A stretch of DNA of 64,000 nt. Origin: Carnegiea gigantea (lineage: Eukaryota; Streptophyta; Magnoliopsida; Caryophyllales; Cactaceae). How positions within the stretch are numbered: position 1 is the first letter of the stretch; each line of letters opens with the position of its first letter. The notes below the pieces were generated by a model that saw only the letters and a list, made by a program, of their open reading frames with translations, did no database searches and had not been told where the DNA came from. The stretch covers positions 670,001 through 734,000 of the forward strand of contig JAKOGI010000186.1 in NCBI GenBank assembly GCA_029747015.1, read 5' to 3'. Positions 10,188 through 22,186 of this stretch are shown piece by piece. The translations under genes were made by a program, and so were the position numbers.

Positions 10188-13100
10188 TCATGACTTCTCT
10201 TCATCAGATTGAGGGGATGAACCGGGGACTGAATCAACAAAGAATTCATCCACTGCAAACAAGCGAAACACAAACCAACGAGTCATAAAGTTCTCTTTGC
10301 GACAAGCATGTACATGTTCAATGCAATAGCTTGCTTGAAAAACGAAGGCAGATTTGAAGATGCAATGCAGTAACTGGTGGTATAAAAAGAAAAATATTGC
10401 CTGGATAATATATGTACTTAGTAATCTAATGAAGGGCTAGTAGAATTTTTTTTTTAAAAAAAAAGAAAGAAAGAAAGAAAGAAAGAAACGGAAACGGCCA
10501 AGCCATAGGTCATCTTCTAAAGGTACCGCCAACTACAAGAAATGAATTGTAAACACCAAATACCTATGCCCTCTTGCTCAGGAGAATCGAGCAGGATATC
10601 AGAATCAGAAGGAAGAAACGGTGAACCATGATAATTTCCCAAGGGTCCAAGATCTGCATAAAATGAAAAGGATAAGCATCACCGTCAAGCAGACAGAAGG
10701 AAAAAAAAAAAAAAAACATGTGCTCAACTACGGTTACAAACATCACCAACCAGCGTGGATCATGCCAAAGCAGGGAAAACATGTGATCAACTATTTTCTA
10801 TAATTTCAGAAGAAAGATGTAAAGCATCAGACAACTGAACATGGCTTGGCCTTCGTCGCAGGATTTAAACAAGTTCAAAAGGTGTCAGAAATGTCCATGA
10901 AGATTTATTCCAAGTAATATTGGGAACAGTAAGCAACGGTAAGGTTGTCTCCATGTGACCAAAAGGCCAAGGGGTTCAAACCTTGGAATCAGCCACTGAC
11001 AAAGTCAGGTTAGGCTGCCTGTAATTCACCCCTTAGAGTGGAGACCTTCCCCGGACCCTGCGTGAACGTGAAATGCTTGTGCATCGGGCTTCCCTTTTAA
11101 AAAGGTGCTGTAAGCCCGAAACTAATATAGAGGGATGAGCAACGTGAACAGAAACAACTTTGCTTGAAATTATTTCAAGGATCTTACGACAGTACATGTA
11201 ACCTACTACAACACCACCACCACCACCTCTCAGTATGGGTCCCGCTTTTGCGGGTTTGGGGAGATCCAGATGTAGGCAACCTTACCTCTACTGACATCCC
11301 AACCCGTAGAGAAGCTGATTTCAACAACAACAGTATACGTAACCTACGGTTGGAATTTATATCTTTCTTTGGTGTGGGGTTATCCCCCCCCCCTTCTTTT
11401 TGGGGGGCTTTTTTTTTTTTTGGGGGGGGGGGGAGTTTCCATCCATAATTTTCTATGGCATGCTAGATCTTCTTTCAGCTTTAGGGAAACATATTCAACA
11501 CACATGAAACATACTTGGCATAAATAGGAAAGGAAGTAGATGATCACCTCCCAGGTTAGATAAGTCTGCTGTTAAATCAGAGAGACTGAAATTCCAAGGA
11601 ATCCCAGTGAAAGACCTAAGAGAATCATTAGGGTTTCCAGCCACTCCATCTGGTGGAAGTTGCAATCCAATTGAACTTCCCCCATCAGATTGAAATGCAT
11701 CTAGTCCAGAAGTGTCCATGCCCCTCGCAGAAATTACTGAAGCAATGAAGGGGAAATGACCACTGGATGCCACAGAAGCAGGGCTGATGGGCATATCTGA
11801 CACAGATGGCATGCCACCATTTGGTGGAATCACAGGTCCAGCATCCATAGGACTGCTTTCCATCACCATACTGGGTACAAGACAAGATCACGTAAGTAAA
11901 ACTTGCGATTTCATAACAACGGGACATTATGAATTCTGATTGCCACCCAGTATCCAATACTTTCCAGCTAACACAAGAGCACTTTCTGTTAAGGCTATTA
12001 CTTATCCACCAGCTGAAGGCTTAATATTCCTTTGTCAACACATTAATACACAATAACTGATTATGGGAAAATCCTTCTGAGTAAAGACCAAGGGCGAAGT
12101 GACATAATACCAATGAAAACAAAGACATCTCGTAATCAGAATCAGAATACGCAACAGAAAGGAATACGACAGCTTAGCAGCCCAATCAAGGAGATGAGAA
12201 GTTGAGAATAGACAACGATGCCTGTTTTCTAGAATCACAAATCCACGGTATCAATTTCGTCATGAACTTGACCATGGTTGCATGAGCGCACAAAAATAAA
12301 CGAGCTCAACTTTGCCCCATGACTCGCAGACCATAATTGATTAAGAAAAATCATAGAAACAAACTGCACAACTGGAATATAATCACCATTTATTTTCTCC
12401 AGAAATTGTAACATTTTCAGCGCATAATAGTAGTTGAGAGAGGCATATGAACAAATTGAGATAGTATACCAAAGTCGTAAGTAAAGCAAGCGGAGTGGGT
12501 TATGATTAAAGAGGAGATGCTCACTCATTTCCAGAATTCATTCTCATAGGTTGAAAATTGCTGGGTGCTGGGACACCATTTACCACATGACAGTTGGATA
12601 TTCCATGGCTCATAGAATCAAGATGAGGTTGACCAGTAGCTGGAATTGGTGGTGGTTGTAAGACAGGGTATCCCATAGGCAAGTTGTTAACTACAACACA
12701 TACAATTAGTAACTAATAAGACAGAATACTAATAAGAAAAACTAGAATAATATCATCAGATTAGAGAGCATACAAAGTGATACATAACAACTATCAGAAA
12801 CTTCAGGCACTACAACCACCTCATAATTCAAAGGAGACATTCTGTAAGTTCAAAAATAATACTCATTTTGACCCACACTTGGAGCTCTAGGAAGCTTTAA
12901 TTCTAGCCTCTAGGCAACCTCATCCCTAACAGCAGATAAAATGTTTCTAGAAAATATTCAGAGGAAACCAATGAAGAAAGACAGCAAAGCAGTAATCGAA
13001 GTTAATTGAAGCGACAATATGTTAGTAACAGCACCAGTAATGGTGTAAAATAGAGAGAGACTAACTAGGTTTTAAAAAAAGTAAATAAAACGAAAAATAT

Positions 13101-14273
13101 AGTTGTATCACTCTTTCCAGGTATGGAGCTCACGAAAATGAACAGAGATATCAGCCCTGCTGGCAACACTAAACAGCAGACATTGGCATTGATATTTAGG
13201 AGAGAAGACTACCATATAATGGAGGTAACATCTCTCAGACACAGATAATTCAAAAAGAATAGTGCCATTCACATAACTTACCGGGCACAGAGTGTATTCC
13301 ATTCTGGATAGGGGCCAGAGGAACTTTTGGAGGTATGGAATATTTCATCAGGTGGTATTGATGTTCAAGCAGATGATTGAATAAAATAATCTGCTTCTTC
13401 AATTTAAGCCTTGTGTAATAAGCCTTGAAAAAGTCAGCATTTTCTTCCTCCAGCTTCTGCCATACTGCTTAACAACCCCCCCCCCCCAAAAAAAAAAAGA
13501 AAAAAAGGAGAGATAAGTAAGAGGGAGAGCCTCTTATCAGACTCAAAATACCAGAAGCAGCTTTCAGGTGCTAGGTAAAGAATTAACAAGTGTTCTGAGG
13601 TCATTCAAACTGCAGGCTGCCCTGATCAAGAACTCAAAGAACTTTTACCCCACAACTAAACAGGACTCACCACAAGGTTGTAACTCATAGTTATACACAT
13701 GGCTTTTCTTTCTTGACAGAAGACACAAATAGCTATGCCTAAACTCTAAATGGAGAATCATTCACAATCATAGAAAATACAACAGCACAAATGTCATTAC
13801 TCACCACTGAGACAAGATCAAAAGTCAAGTTCATTTAGATCACTGAGCACTTGCACGTCGACAATCATAAAGTTAATTTTCCAGTATGAAATACAAACGA
13901 TCACCCCTACCTAAAGTAGTAAATCCAGGATCAATCCTTGCTCGATTCAGCAGGGTCTTGACCACCTCATCTCTATTCATATACAATTGTAAACACCGTT
14001 CTATAAGATTCTGGACCTGCAATGATCATATTATAAGAATTACACAGTTCCAAATAGCATTTGGTATATCATCCTCAGACAACTCAGATCAAAGAATTGA
14101 CTCACGAGCTCAATATCTTCTCGGGAAACTTTGCGCCCATCAGTGCTTGAAACAGCAGCTGAACTCGAATCAGGAACTGGATTTTCTGTACTGTTGTTCG
14201 GCAGATCACTTTGTGACTCCTGTGAAGCTTGCTTTATAGCCTTTTTCTCAGGAAGAGGTTGAGAGTCCTGCAT
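10188..14273 (-). CDS. Plant-specific TIGR01589-domain protein (function unknown)
   Basis: Seven coding exons on the minus strand: 14273-14106, 14016-13911, 13464-13282, 12690-12525, 11870-11548, 10653-10564, 10252-10188. All junctions are GT-AG and phases join without a break; predicted length 366 aa. Residues about 50-120 hold the family core: REDIELVQNLIERCLQLYMN, then DPGFTTLVWQKLEEENADFF and KAYYTRLKLKKQI. This is the helical plant-only domain called TIGR01589 (A_thal_3526). The rest is Pro/Ser/Gly/Met-rich and probably disordered, with an acidic tail ending SPQSDEEKS. The start ATG at 14273 has an in-frame TAG two codons upstream; a further 5' exon spliced at the adjacent CAG cannot be excluded. 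A purine-rich tract near 16920-16980 may mark the transcript start, implying a long 5' UTR intron. Biochemical role unknown. Confidence 0.85.
10461..10489. repeat. (GAAA)n microsatellite in intron
   Basis: Seven GAAA-type units, in the last intron of the TIGR01589 gene, preceded by a T9/A10 junction. Confidence 0.85.
10931..11098 (+). repeat. Au-type SINE
   Basis: About 168 bp. It starts near GCAACGGTAAGGTTGTCTCC with box A-like sequence, has box B GGTTCAAACC at about 10973, and a tail containing CTTCCCCGGACCCTGCGTGA and ATCGGGCTTCCCTTTT. This order and the T-rich end match the plant Au SINE family as I know it. It sits in the intron between coding exons 5 and 6 of the TIGR01589 gene, opposite to that gene. 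Target duplication not obvious. Confidence 0.8.
11397..11433. repeat. Double T-run/G-run junction in intron
   Basis: T5G6 is followed after one C by T13G12. It is one of the recurrent T-then-G compound homopolymers of this window. Confidence 0.9.
13476..13498. repeat. C12A11 compound homopolymer next to a splice acceptor
   Basis: Twelve C followed by eleven A. On the minus strand this is T11G12, ending about 11 bases before the acceptor of the exon that begins at 13464. It could influence splicing, since it replaces most of the usual polypyrimidine tract with G. Confidence 0.85.
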
Positions 14274-17040
14274 AGACTATAAAAGAAATATAGTTTTCTT
14301 GCTTTCTTTTTGTATGTTATCCAATCTAGGGCAACCATCCATAGATGGTGATAAGCAGGTGAGGTTAGGTAGAAGATGGGCATGGTTCAGCTGAGGCCCA
14401 AACCCAGCCGGCAATCTCAAGCCACGTCAGCGGGTTGATGGGTTAGTGGTTTGGCTCTATTCAGTCCACAAAACCCACCTTGATTGATTCGACCAATAAG
14501 ATGCCTGTTCAACTCTATTGAACTTATAATTTCCCCCAAAATTTCTCATATGTTTCTCTAAGAAGACACAAAAACATGAAAAAAGAGGAGGAGGAGGAGG
14601 AGGAAGGGACCAAAACCAATGGAATTGGCCACGCTCTGGCCGGGTTACCCAGCCCAAGCCTTTCAGTCTGACCTCGCTTGACTCAACTAGGAAAGCCCTA
14701 GATCATTAAACGGGATTAGCTCATCCGGCTAAGGTAATACTCATCCAGTGGCAGGACAAGAAAGAAGTGACACCATTGTTCACAAAAGAGATGTTACGCA
14801 AAAAATTATAAAGATACAAGCACGGCAGTGGCACAAACTTGAGCTTCTCACATCTATATAAGCGTATACACAGCATTTTTTATACAAATAAAGTCCACAA
14901 CGCACACAACTACTTGACATCAAAGATGACTGAAACGTGAGTGAAGGAATGTCCACACCAACTGTACAGATTACCAAGAGAAGCTAATCAAGGTAATGCA
15001 CAGTCAGAATTTAGCACTCAAGGTTATAGAATTAGCACTCATACATGCTGAGTACATGATAAGTAGAAAACGGCAAATAATATGGATAAAAGGTGGGAAG
15101 AGTTGATGATAAACAAAATGCACAAACAAGCACAGTCCTGTGCGTGCGCAGAAAATTCATATGACTTGTTCTGTTAAACAGCAAAACAGTAAGGGATGGA
15201 TTGCAGAAGCAGGAAGTGGCATAGGCCAAACCAAGTTGAAATACATCGTCAAGATAGGGTTTTTTAAAAAAAAAGATACTCCACACCACACATGTACTAG
15301 CTACTGCAGTGAACTGGAGGCTCAATTTCCAGAAGACGCATGCCACGAGACCCGTAGTGACATACACAAAAACAGGCTAACTGTGTATATGCAGCAAATG
15401 AAGACAAACTGTCCACCTAGAAACCCGGAACCCCGCCCCAAAAGAAGGGAAAAAAAAGCCTAGCATGACAACGTCTACAGCCTCCAAATCATAAAATAAG
15501 TTCCTCCTCCCCCCTCCCCCTCTCACGAAGACGTTAGGAACCAACTTAACCAAAAGCCTAGATTGATGATTGAAGGCCTATAAACAGGATAAATCATCCA
15601 ACCAACCATGCTAACATGCCCCCTCATCAAATGCACTTTGAGTTTGAAATGTGAAAGTTGCATAGCTGCTATCAAGCCTTGCAGAATGATCCAATATTGG
15701 GATTGTTGCAATTTCGACGCAAGTACTCTATTCAGAAACCCTCTAGTGATAATTCAATGTCAAGGAACAAATTCAAGGCCGAAAATTGTGCACCCTGCGA
15801 AGTCCTCCAATGGATACTATTGAATAAGAAGCGTAAGATAACCACACCTGTGAGGTCTTCATTTCATTGAACACGAAACAGTCACACCATGACTCATAAT
15901 TTGATCAATTAAGAAGACACGATCTTGCCCCCAGATACTTGCTATCTAAAACAGCAAACATTTGAAAGAGACCTGCTGAAATATGAAACTGATAAGAACT
16001 TAGGACCACTGCTCATCATACCCTAAGTAGATCAATTACTCAAAGCAGCAAATTAAAAATCCAATCTTTTACAATAATCACCTAATCCTGCAGTTGCCCT
16101 CAAGGAAAGAACCACCAACAAATCACAATGGCTCTATGTGAAAACGATGGTGAGCACTCAAAAAGATCAAAAGACCATATAATCTTGCGAATCTACCTAA
16201 ATTGCAACACATTTCTGATACTAGGACATTCCACGACAAGCAAGCATGTTATATATGATTAATGAAGTGCTTGTTTAATCAATACTTGTAAGCTTAGTAG
16301 CACACTTATTCAGCTTTCTATACTTTATTTAGCGAACTTTTACCAAATCAACAAGACCACTATACAACAATATTTATTAAAATAAAGAACAAAATGCAGA
16401 CAGAAAAGCCAATTAATTCTAACCTAATTTGCATCAAACAAAGGGGCACTAGCCAAAGTTCACACCCAACACCAACCAAAAAAGGTAATTAAGCTCAACA
16501 AGATAAACAATTAAGATTTTCATAAAACAGGCAATTAATGATAACATACTAGTCTAGCAAATCAAAGAACTCATAGCAAGATCTGGCAATCAAGTACCTT
16601 ATTTTGCGCTTATAATGTCGCTGAAACTACTAAAACAGTACAAATTAGTCGTATCGGCGAGTTAATCATCTGGGATTTTTCCCTTTCACCCCTTCTAGGG
16701 ATTTCAACAATTTTGCCGACAAGGGTTCACTGAAATCTACCTAGTCTAGTACAAAGGGAGGAGGCAATACAGAAGTAAGTCTCACGAGTGAATTCAACTC
16801 AAGATGATGAGCATATGAACTACTGTTGATGAATTTGGGTTGAGTAAGTGAAAATCTAAATGGGAAAACACGTTTGGAGGTTATAAATAAAAGAATATGG
16901 AAATTAAGATGGATTTTCTGAGAAGCAGCGAGAGGAAGAGGGGGAGTGGAAGTGGAAAGAGAATTGACAGCAGAGAAATCAAAGTTTCAGGATTCAACTT
17001 TTAGCAACAAGAAAGGCAGCACCTTTACTCCCACTCTCCG
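14274..17040. other. Presumed 5' UTR/intron and promoter region of the TIGR01589 gene
   Basis: No further coding exon was recognised on either strand. It holds a GAG trinucleotide tract (14583-14608) and a C/T-rich minus-strand segment (about 16920-16990) that looks like plant 5' UTR sequence. Confidence 0.4.
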
Positions 17041-18515
17041 ACACGGTTTTGTAATTAGGTCTTTGTTGCCGTTATTACTTGACACTTGTAATTATCATTA
17101 ATTAATTGGTAAAGTCGTTGAGAGTTAGTACATAAAATGTCTCTTTTATTTAAATAGTAAAATTATCGACAGTCTTCTCATCCCATTCCGTTTTAGTCAA
17201 AGATTCAAATTTATTATTGTATTTTTCTTCTTTCTCCTTTACATATAGATTATGTGTACATTTGAAAAATTATTGAAAAAAGTAATTTTAATTGTCCGAA
17301 AAATTTAAATGTGGGAGTCCTTTAACTGAAAGGTAATTGTGTCTAAATGTATAATTTTCTTCTTGAATTCTTAGGGCACCTTAACACTGCAAAATACTCT
17401 TAATAGTTCACATTGTTCATGAATGTTATGTTGGATATTTCAACCATATCATTTGTATACAAAAAAAGATCGTATATATGATTACGCGGAATGTTTATTA
17501 ATAACACCAATGTTTTATAACTTATCAAATTATGAATTATATGATGATCATATACGATAACGTTCTCACATATACCTTTCCAAATTCTCAAATTTTATTT
17601 TTTTTTAACACACCATTAAAGTCAAACAAGCAAATTATCATCATATCCTTTGCAATGACAGTAACATACAAAGCTATCTGGTTTTTAAAGATGATTTGGG
17701 GGGGGGGCTCTCCTCTTGATCTTCCTCGATTTAGGGAAAAGATATTATTATTTTTTGGTCTTAAATTATCTATTTCATCAGAATCGAGTTACTATTGGTT
17801 CAATAAGAGGTAGACCTCTTCCATCACAATTTTTCTACATTCACAAGACTCGAAACCGAGTTACGTTACATTTGCTTTTTAAAAAAAGGAATCAATTGAA
17901 AATAAGGGATAAGGTCCCCATGATATCACCATCAACCATTACACTATCTCTAATTCACAACATTTTATTATTATATATCTTTTGCTATTAACGTCTACAG
18001 ATTTCTACAACCCCCAAGAAAACAAGGAGGAAAAAAAAAAAAAAAAAAGACTATGTGTATATAAGTTAAACTTTGCATAAAAATACATTATTCAGAGGAG
18101 TGGTCCTGCTCAATCTTCCCCGAATCTAAGGCAAAAGTATACAAAAACGTTCAATCAAGCTTCAATCCATAAGGTAAAGGAAGATCCCCATTTTGTTTTG
18201 ATCACTTTTATCTGGCTGTATTTTGCATTATGCCAAATTAAATAGTGCCATGTAACAATCTTATACCATATACAGTAATAAAAATCAACAATCATATCTA
18301 AAGAATCAATTTGTCTGTATTTTTCTCAAATATTTTATTGGTCTTTATTTGCGACTTAACAGAGGATTATTAAGTGTATATTTATTGTTTCATAAGTACT
18401 CAATCAATACTGTTTTAACTATTTTACATAGACTAATTTTTATAATATATAGCCTGCAACAAATTTTGTAACAGTAATATGATGACTTATGAGAATAATT
18501 CAAACTTGTTAGGGT
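17041..18515. other. AT-rich intergenic DNA
   Basis: No gene seen. It contains a G10 run at 17699-17708 and an A-rich tract near 18030-18050; ORFs here are short and AT-biased. Confidence 0.5.
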
Positions 18516-18888
18516 TTTTTTTTTTTTTTTTGGGCTCCATAAGTTAATGCAACATATACTACAAACGCTTTCTCCTAACTTGTATAGCTATAGTTTTTAC
18601 TTCCGAAATAACCCTTTTGTCTACTCTATTAAAAATACAATATGTAAATGCTTCCCTAAATTTGATACATTGTTCTACTACTACTGAAATTTCTATAGGG
18701 ACATCTACATACTGCTGCATGGCTTTCATGAGAGTTAAATAATCCGTCCAGATTTCTATGGACCCCCACTGGTTTTGTGCAACTAACATCAAGACTTTCT
18801 CAATCGCTATTGCTTTTGCCACCAACTTCGATTGATAACGTAGTTTCTCTTGATACTGTCTAATGAGAGAATTATTGCACATTACCAA
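18516..18888 (-). pseudogene. RNase H (RVT_3-type) fragment with downstream A-tract
   Basis: Minus-strand open frame 18888-18559, about 109 codons; the first codon is TTG and the first ATG is two codons later. It contains AKAIAIEKVLMLVAQNQWGS followed by IEIWTDYLTLMKAMQQ, which matches the alpha-helix and acidic strand of the RNase H-like domain common in plant LINEs and in stand-alone RVT_3 proteins. Only part of the domain is present. On the minus strand the stop is followed within about 25 bases by an 18-nt A run (18516-18533). That arrangement fits the 3' end of a truncated LINE whose ORF2 ends in RNase H. No reverse transcriptase sequence was seen upstream. Confidence 0.6.
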
Positions 18889-19290
18889 TATACCTATTCA
18901 CGCCGATTGTTGTTCCGACCTCCAGTTGCTTCTCTATCTCTGGGGATGGTAAGGAGTAATATAGTTGCAATTTGAATCAAAATCTATTATCAACTTTCAC
19001 ATGTCTTTTTCCTTTTTCGAAAAAAAACTTTTGACTTAATTATTACACTTATTAATTAACTAACAGGATACCAAATTTTAAAGATTAGGATGGCATCAAG
19101 GGGCCCAACAGTGTATGGATTTCATCACAGTTTTGTAGCCAGACCCAATCTGTTATGGGCTAACAAATTTTTAAACCATTTCTATTTGGACCCCAATCTG
19201 TGGCCGAACGGCTTTCCCCCCCTTAACTGTAGAACTTCAACGGCGGGAGAGCCCGTACATTTCTGCCTGTTGGTTTCCCAGGCCTAGAGA
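18889..19290. other. Promoter/5' region of the plastid-protein gene
   Basis: Spacer between the RNase H fragment and the ATG at 19291. No clear TATA box assigned. The region from about 19085 is GC-richer and is likely 5' UTR. Confidence 0.4.
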
Positions 19291-21918
19291 ATGCTCTGTG
19301 CTCCTGTTACCGCCGGTGCCGCTGCGTTGCCATTGCAGTGCAATAATAACCTCTCAACCCAGTACCAATCACTCATCAGCCCTACTAATTTCGTTAGAAA
19401 TCCTCCATTTCTCAGTAATTTGCATCTTCCCAACAGGCAAAATAACTCAAAATCACCCATAATTTCTGTCAAATGCTGTTCAACGAGCTCAGGGTTTGGA
19501 GCTTCAGATCAAAGTCCCCCTTCTCAGGATCAAACCCAGGTCTACGCCCCCCCCCTCTGTGTGTGTGTATGCGCCTGCGCGCGCAATTTATACTGTTGTT
19601 TCACTTATTAACTTGTGGGGTGAATATATGTTATTTAGGAGCAAGAGAACGTGGGGTTTTGGCAGAAATGGAAGGTACATCATAGAATAATAGCCTCTTC
19701 TCTTCAAATTTCTTAAACCCAGTTAGCAATTTTGAGATGAAAGACTGATTATTGAGTGAAATTTGGGAATTGGGTCAGGCAAAATCTGCTGAAATGAGTG
19801 CAAAAGTGGCAAAGCTAGGGTTGTCAGCGGTGCTTGCTTATGGGTTGTTTGATGGGGTCACTTATACCACTTTCTTTGTGTTGGCCTTCCTTGGTTATGA
19901 GAAGAGTACTGGCAAGAATCCTGCTGCCAATCTCCAAGCCCTCCTTGGGGTAATGCCCTTAACTCTAATTTCTGTTTGAATCTTGCTTCAATCCCTTTTG
20001 CTGAATTGGAAGCAACTGCTGTGTATTGCTTATGTTTTTATATTGCATTATGCTCAGTAATTTATTGGGATACCACGTATCTTTAACCATGATGAGTTTT
20101 GTGCTTGTTTTTGGCCAAACTAGATGGGGTAGTTGCTAGATTTTGACAAGTGATAACCCTACCTGGGGATTTCTAATATTTCATTTGCATGTTGCCCTAT
20201 TAAAGTAGGGTATTGCTTGAGTTTATTTCTTTTAATCGTGGCCTGGGAAGTTGAATAGGCATTGCTATAATAGTTGCATGTCATCATGTCATTTTACACT
20301 ATGAATTACCCGGCCAAGCAGTTTCATCTCCTAAATGTAGCTTGCTTCGAAGTTGTCGCAGTTAAACCTTCTCCTGACCCAGCTCTAGGAAATAGGTAGT
20401 TGAGCTGAGTTGAGTTGGGAGTGGAGAGTATATCTCCTTAGAAATTCTATGCTGAGAAGGAGCTAGTTGTGCTCCATAAATAAAAGGAGTCATGAATTCA
20501 CCTTGGTTCAAGACCTGAAGGGAAGGTGTAATTACTGATTGGTTGTGTAGCTAAGCAGCCTGATAGTGTGCCGATGAGTTCTGGATTTGTTCAAGCTTTG
20601 GTTTACTCATCTTGATGTTGGATTGGCCTCAATACCAATTATGGTTAAACTCTTTATGACTCACTCTCTATCACACTTGGATGTTGGAAGTTTTCTGTTT
20701 TAGGGCAGTGGACTACTATGCCAGGACTTTCTTTCCCTTCAGTTCACTCTCTAGATGAGTTGGTTTCAATTCTACTATTAATTGCGTACTTTTGTTCTGA
20801 CATTTGGCTATTGAAATTCATATTTAACAAGAAAAAGCTTGTGCCCGTCCACTTATTAGCCACAACTGTGCGGCGTAAGCCCTGGTTTTTGTTGGTATTG
20901 TCAGATTGCTAAGTTAACTGCTGTCTATTGACATTATAACATAGATGTGGATACTTGAATATTCATCAAGATCAAAGACAAGCAAAAAGTTTCAGAAAAT
21001 GGACAAGTTCAACACCTAGAACATATATCCTTGTTGGGCACTTACAAGTCTAGTGAAGTAGGTGAAGCAAGCACATAATGCTAGTACGTGAGCCCAAAAT
21101 TGGCAGAATTGCTCTCACTATTTCTAAATCTGTTCTTTGCATGCCAATCTATCTTTGGTTCTCTTTTTATAAGATATTTATTTGGTGGGCCTCATAGCTA
21201 TGGACAGCGTAAATGAAAGACTCTCTAGCCCAGACAGGAAGAGGAAGATGGTAGGAGATTGGCCTGCCCTGTTGGGCCTCCACGCTAAATGTGGAACCAG
21301 AGAGGATCCAAGGACTCCGAAGTGGAAGGTGTCACGTGTGCCACTGAGCCTATTGCCTCTGTGGCCTGATTGTGAACAGGCTGAAGAGTAAAGAACACTT
21401 GAAAAAACGGAAATGCTTGAGAATTCATCAAGGCTCTTATTTACCTTGATTGTTTCTTGGAATCCTTTTCTATGAAGAAGCTTTTCTTGCTATCCTAATA
21501 ACCAGCATCACCTCAAGATTGAGTGGGGAAGAAACTTCATGCTCTGGGCGAATTTTCTTAAGTCTTGACACTTTTTTTGTGGTGTTGAACTATATAAAAG
21601 GGCCAGCAACATCATGCTTTGCAGTTCCCAACGATCATAGTCATTATATTAATAACTCTGAGGGGTTATATCTATGACTCAGGTTCTTGATTTATTCAGA
21701 TAGTTCTTTTAATGTGGACTGGAAACAATGTCACAAGGCCATTCCGAGTGGCAGGGGCGGCTGCACTAGCTCCAGTTATTGACAAAGGTTTAAGGAAGAT
21801 CCAGAAAGTTCTCAACCTTCCGAGCCTCGTTTATGCTTTTGCTCTTGTGGTGGGTATAGTTGCTACAACCTGTTTAACAGTTGTAGGGCTGCTTATTCTC
21901 TCAAGATGGGGAAAATAG
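19291..21918 (+). CDS. Predicted plastid membrane protein, conserved in plants, function unknown
   Basis: Four coding exons: 19291-19539, 19639-19674, 19779-19949, 21700-21918. All introns are phase 0 with GT...AG ends; the product is 224 aa. The first 60 residues are rich in Ser, Asn, Thr and hydroxylated residues, poor in acidic ones, and run into VKCCSTSSG, typical of a chloroplast transit peptide with cleavage near the CC. The mature part begins with a short FWQKWK helix. It then has a hydrophobic segment (VAKLGLSAVLAYGLFDGVTY, about 102-125), a loop with LGYEKSTGKNPAANLQ, and two more hydrophobic stretches (around TGNNVTRPFRVAGAAALAP and VYAFALVVGIVATTCLTVVG), ending LLILSRWGK. So three or so membrane-associated helices are predicted. 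I recognise the pattern as a conserved plant plastid protein but cannot name it. The 36-nt exon 2 and the weak acceptor of exon 3 are the least certain parts. Confidence 0.78.
19950..21699 (+). other. Intron 3 of the plastid-protein gene (1.75 kb)
   Basis: No additional exon or gene recognised. ORFs of 60-75 codons here (for example 20718-20912, 21182-21391) lack domain similarity and are taken as chance. Confidence 0.55.
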
Positions 21919-22122
21919 ACCTCATTTCGTCCCTCAGGGCGTGCTTCAAAGACTCACATTCATGTTCGAAATCTAGACAGTGTCCCGGAGTCCTAATTTT
22001 GGAATTTTGATGATTGATGACACTTGGATTTGTACCACGTCACACTCCATGTAACATAGACTACATGGTACAGAAATAAGCTGGTTTCATTTTGCTGCCA
22101 TGAGTATAATGCCGAATCCTTT

Positions 22123-22123
<1 letters not shown>

Positions 22124-22183
<60 letters not shown>
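22124..22183. repeat. 60-nt poly(T) tract
   Basis: An uninterrupted run of about 60 T, 205 bp downstream of the plastid-gene stop. It could be the poly(A) tail of a minus-strand retroposon or an expanded mononucleotide repeat; no element body was recognised on its right side. Confidence 0.85.

Positions 22184-22186
<3 letters not shown>

Noticed and set aside
11495..11547. ORF tail ending FMPSMFHVC
   Set aside because: Reads past the donor at 11547 into the intron; the family sequence continues in the exon at 10653.
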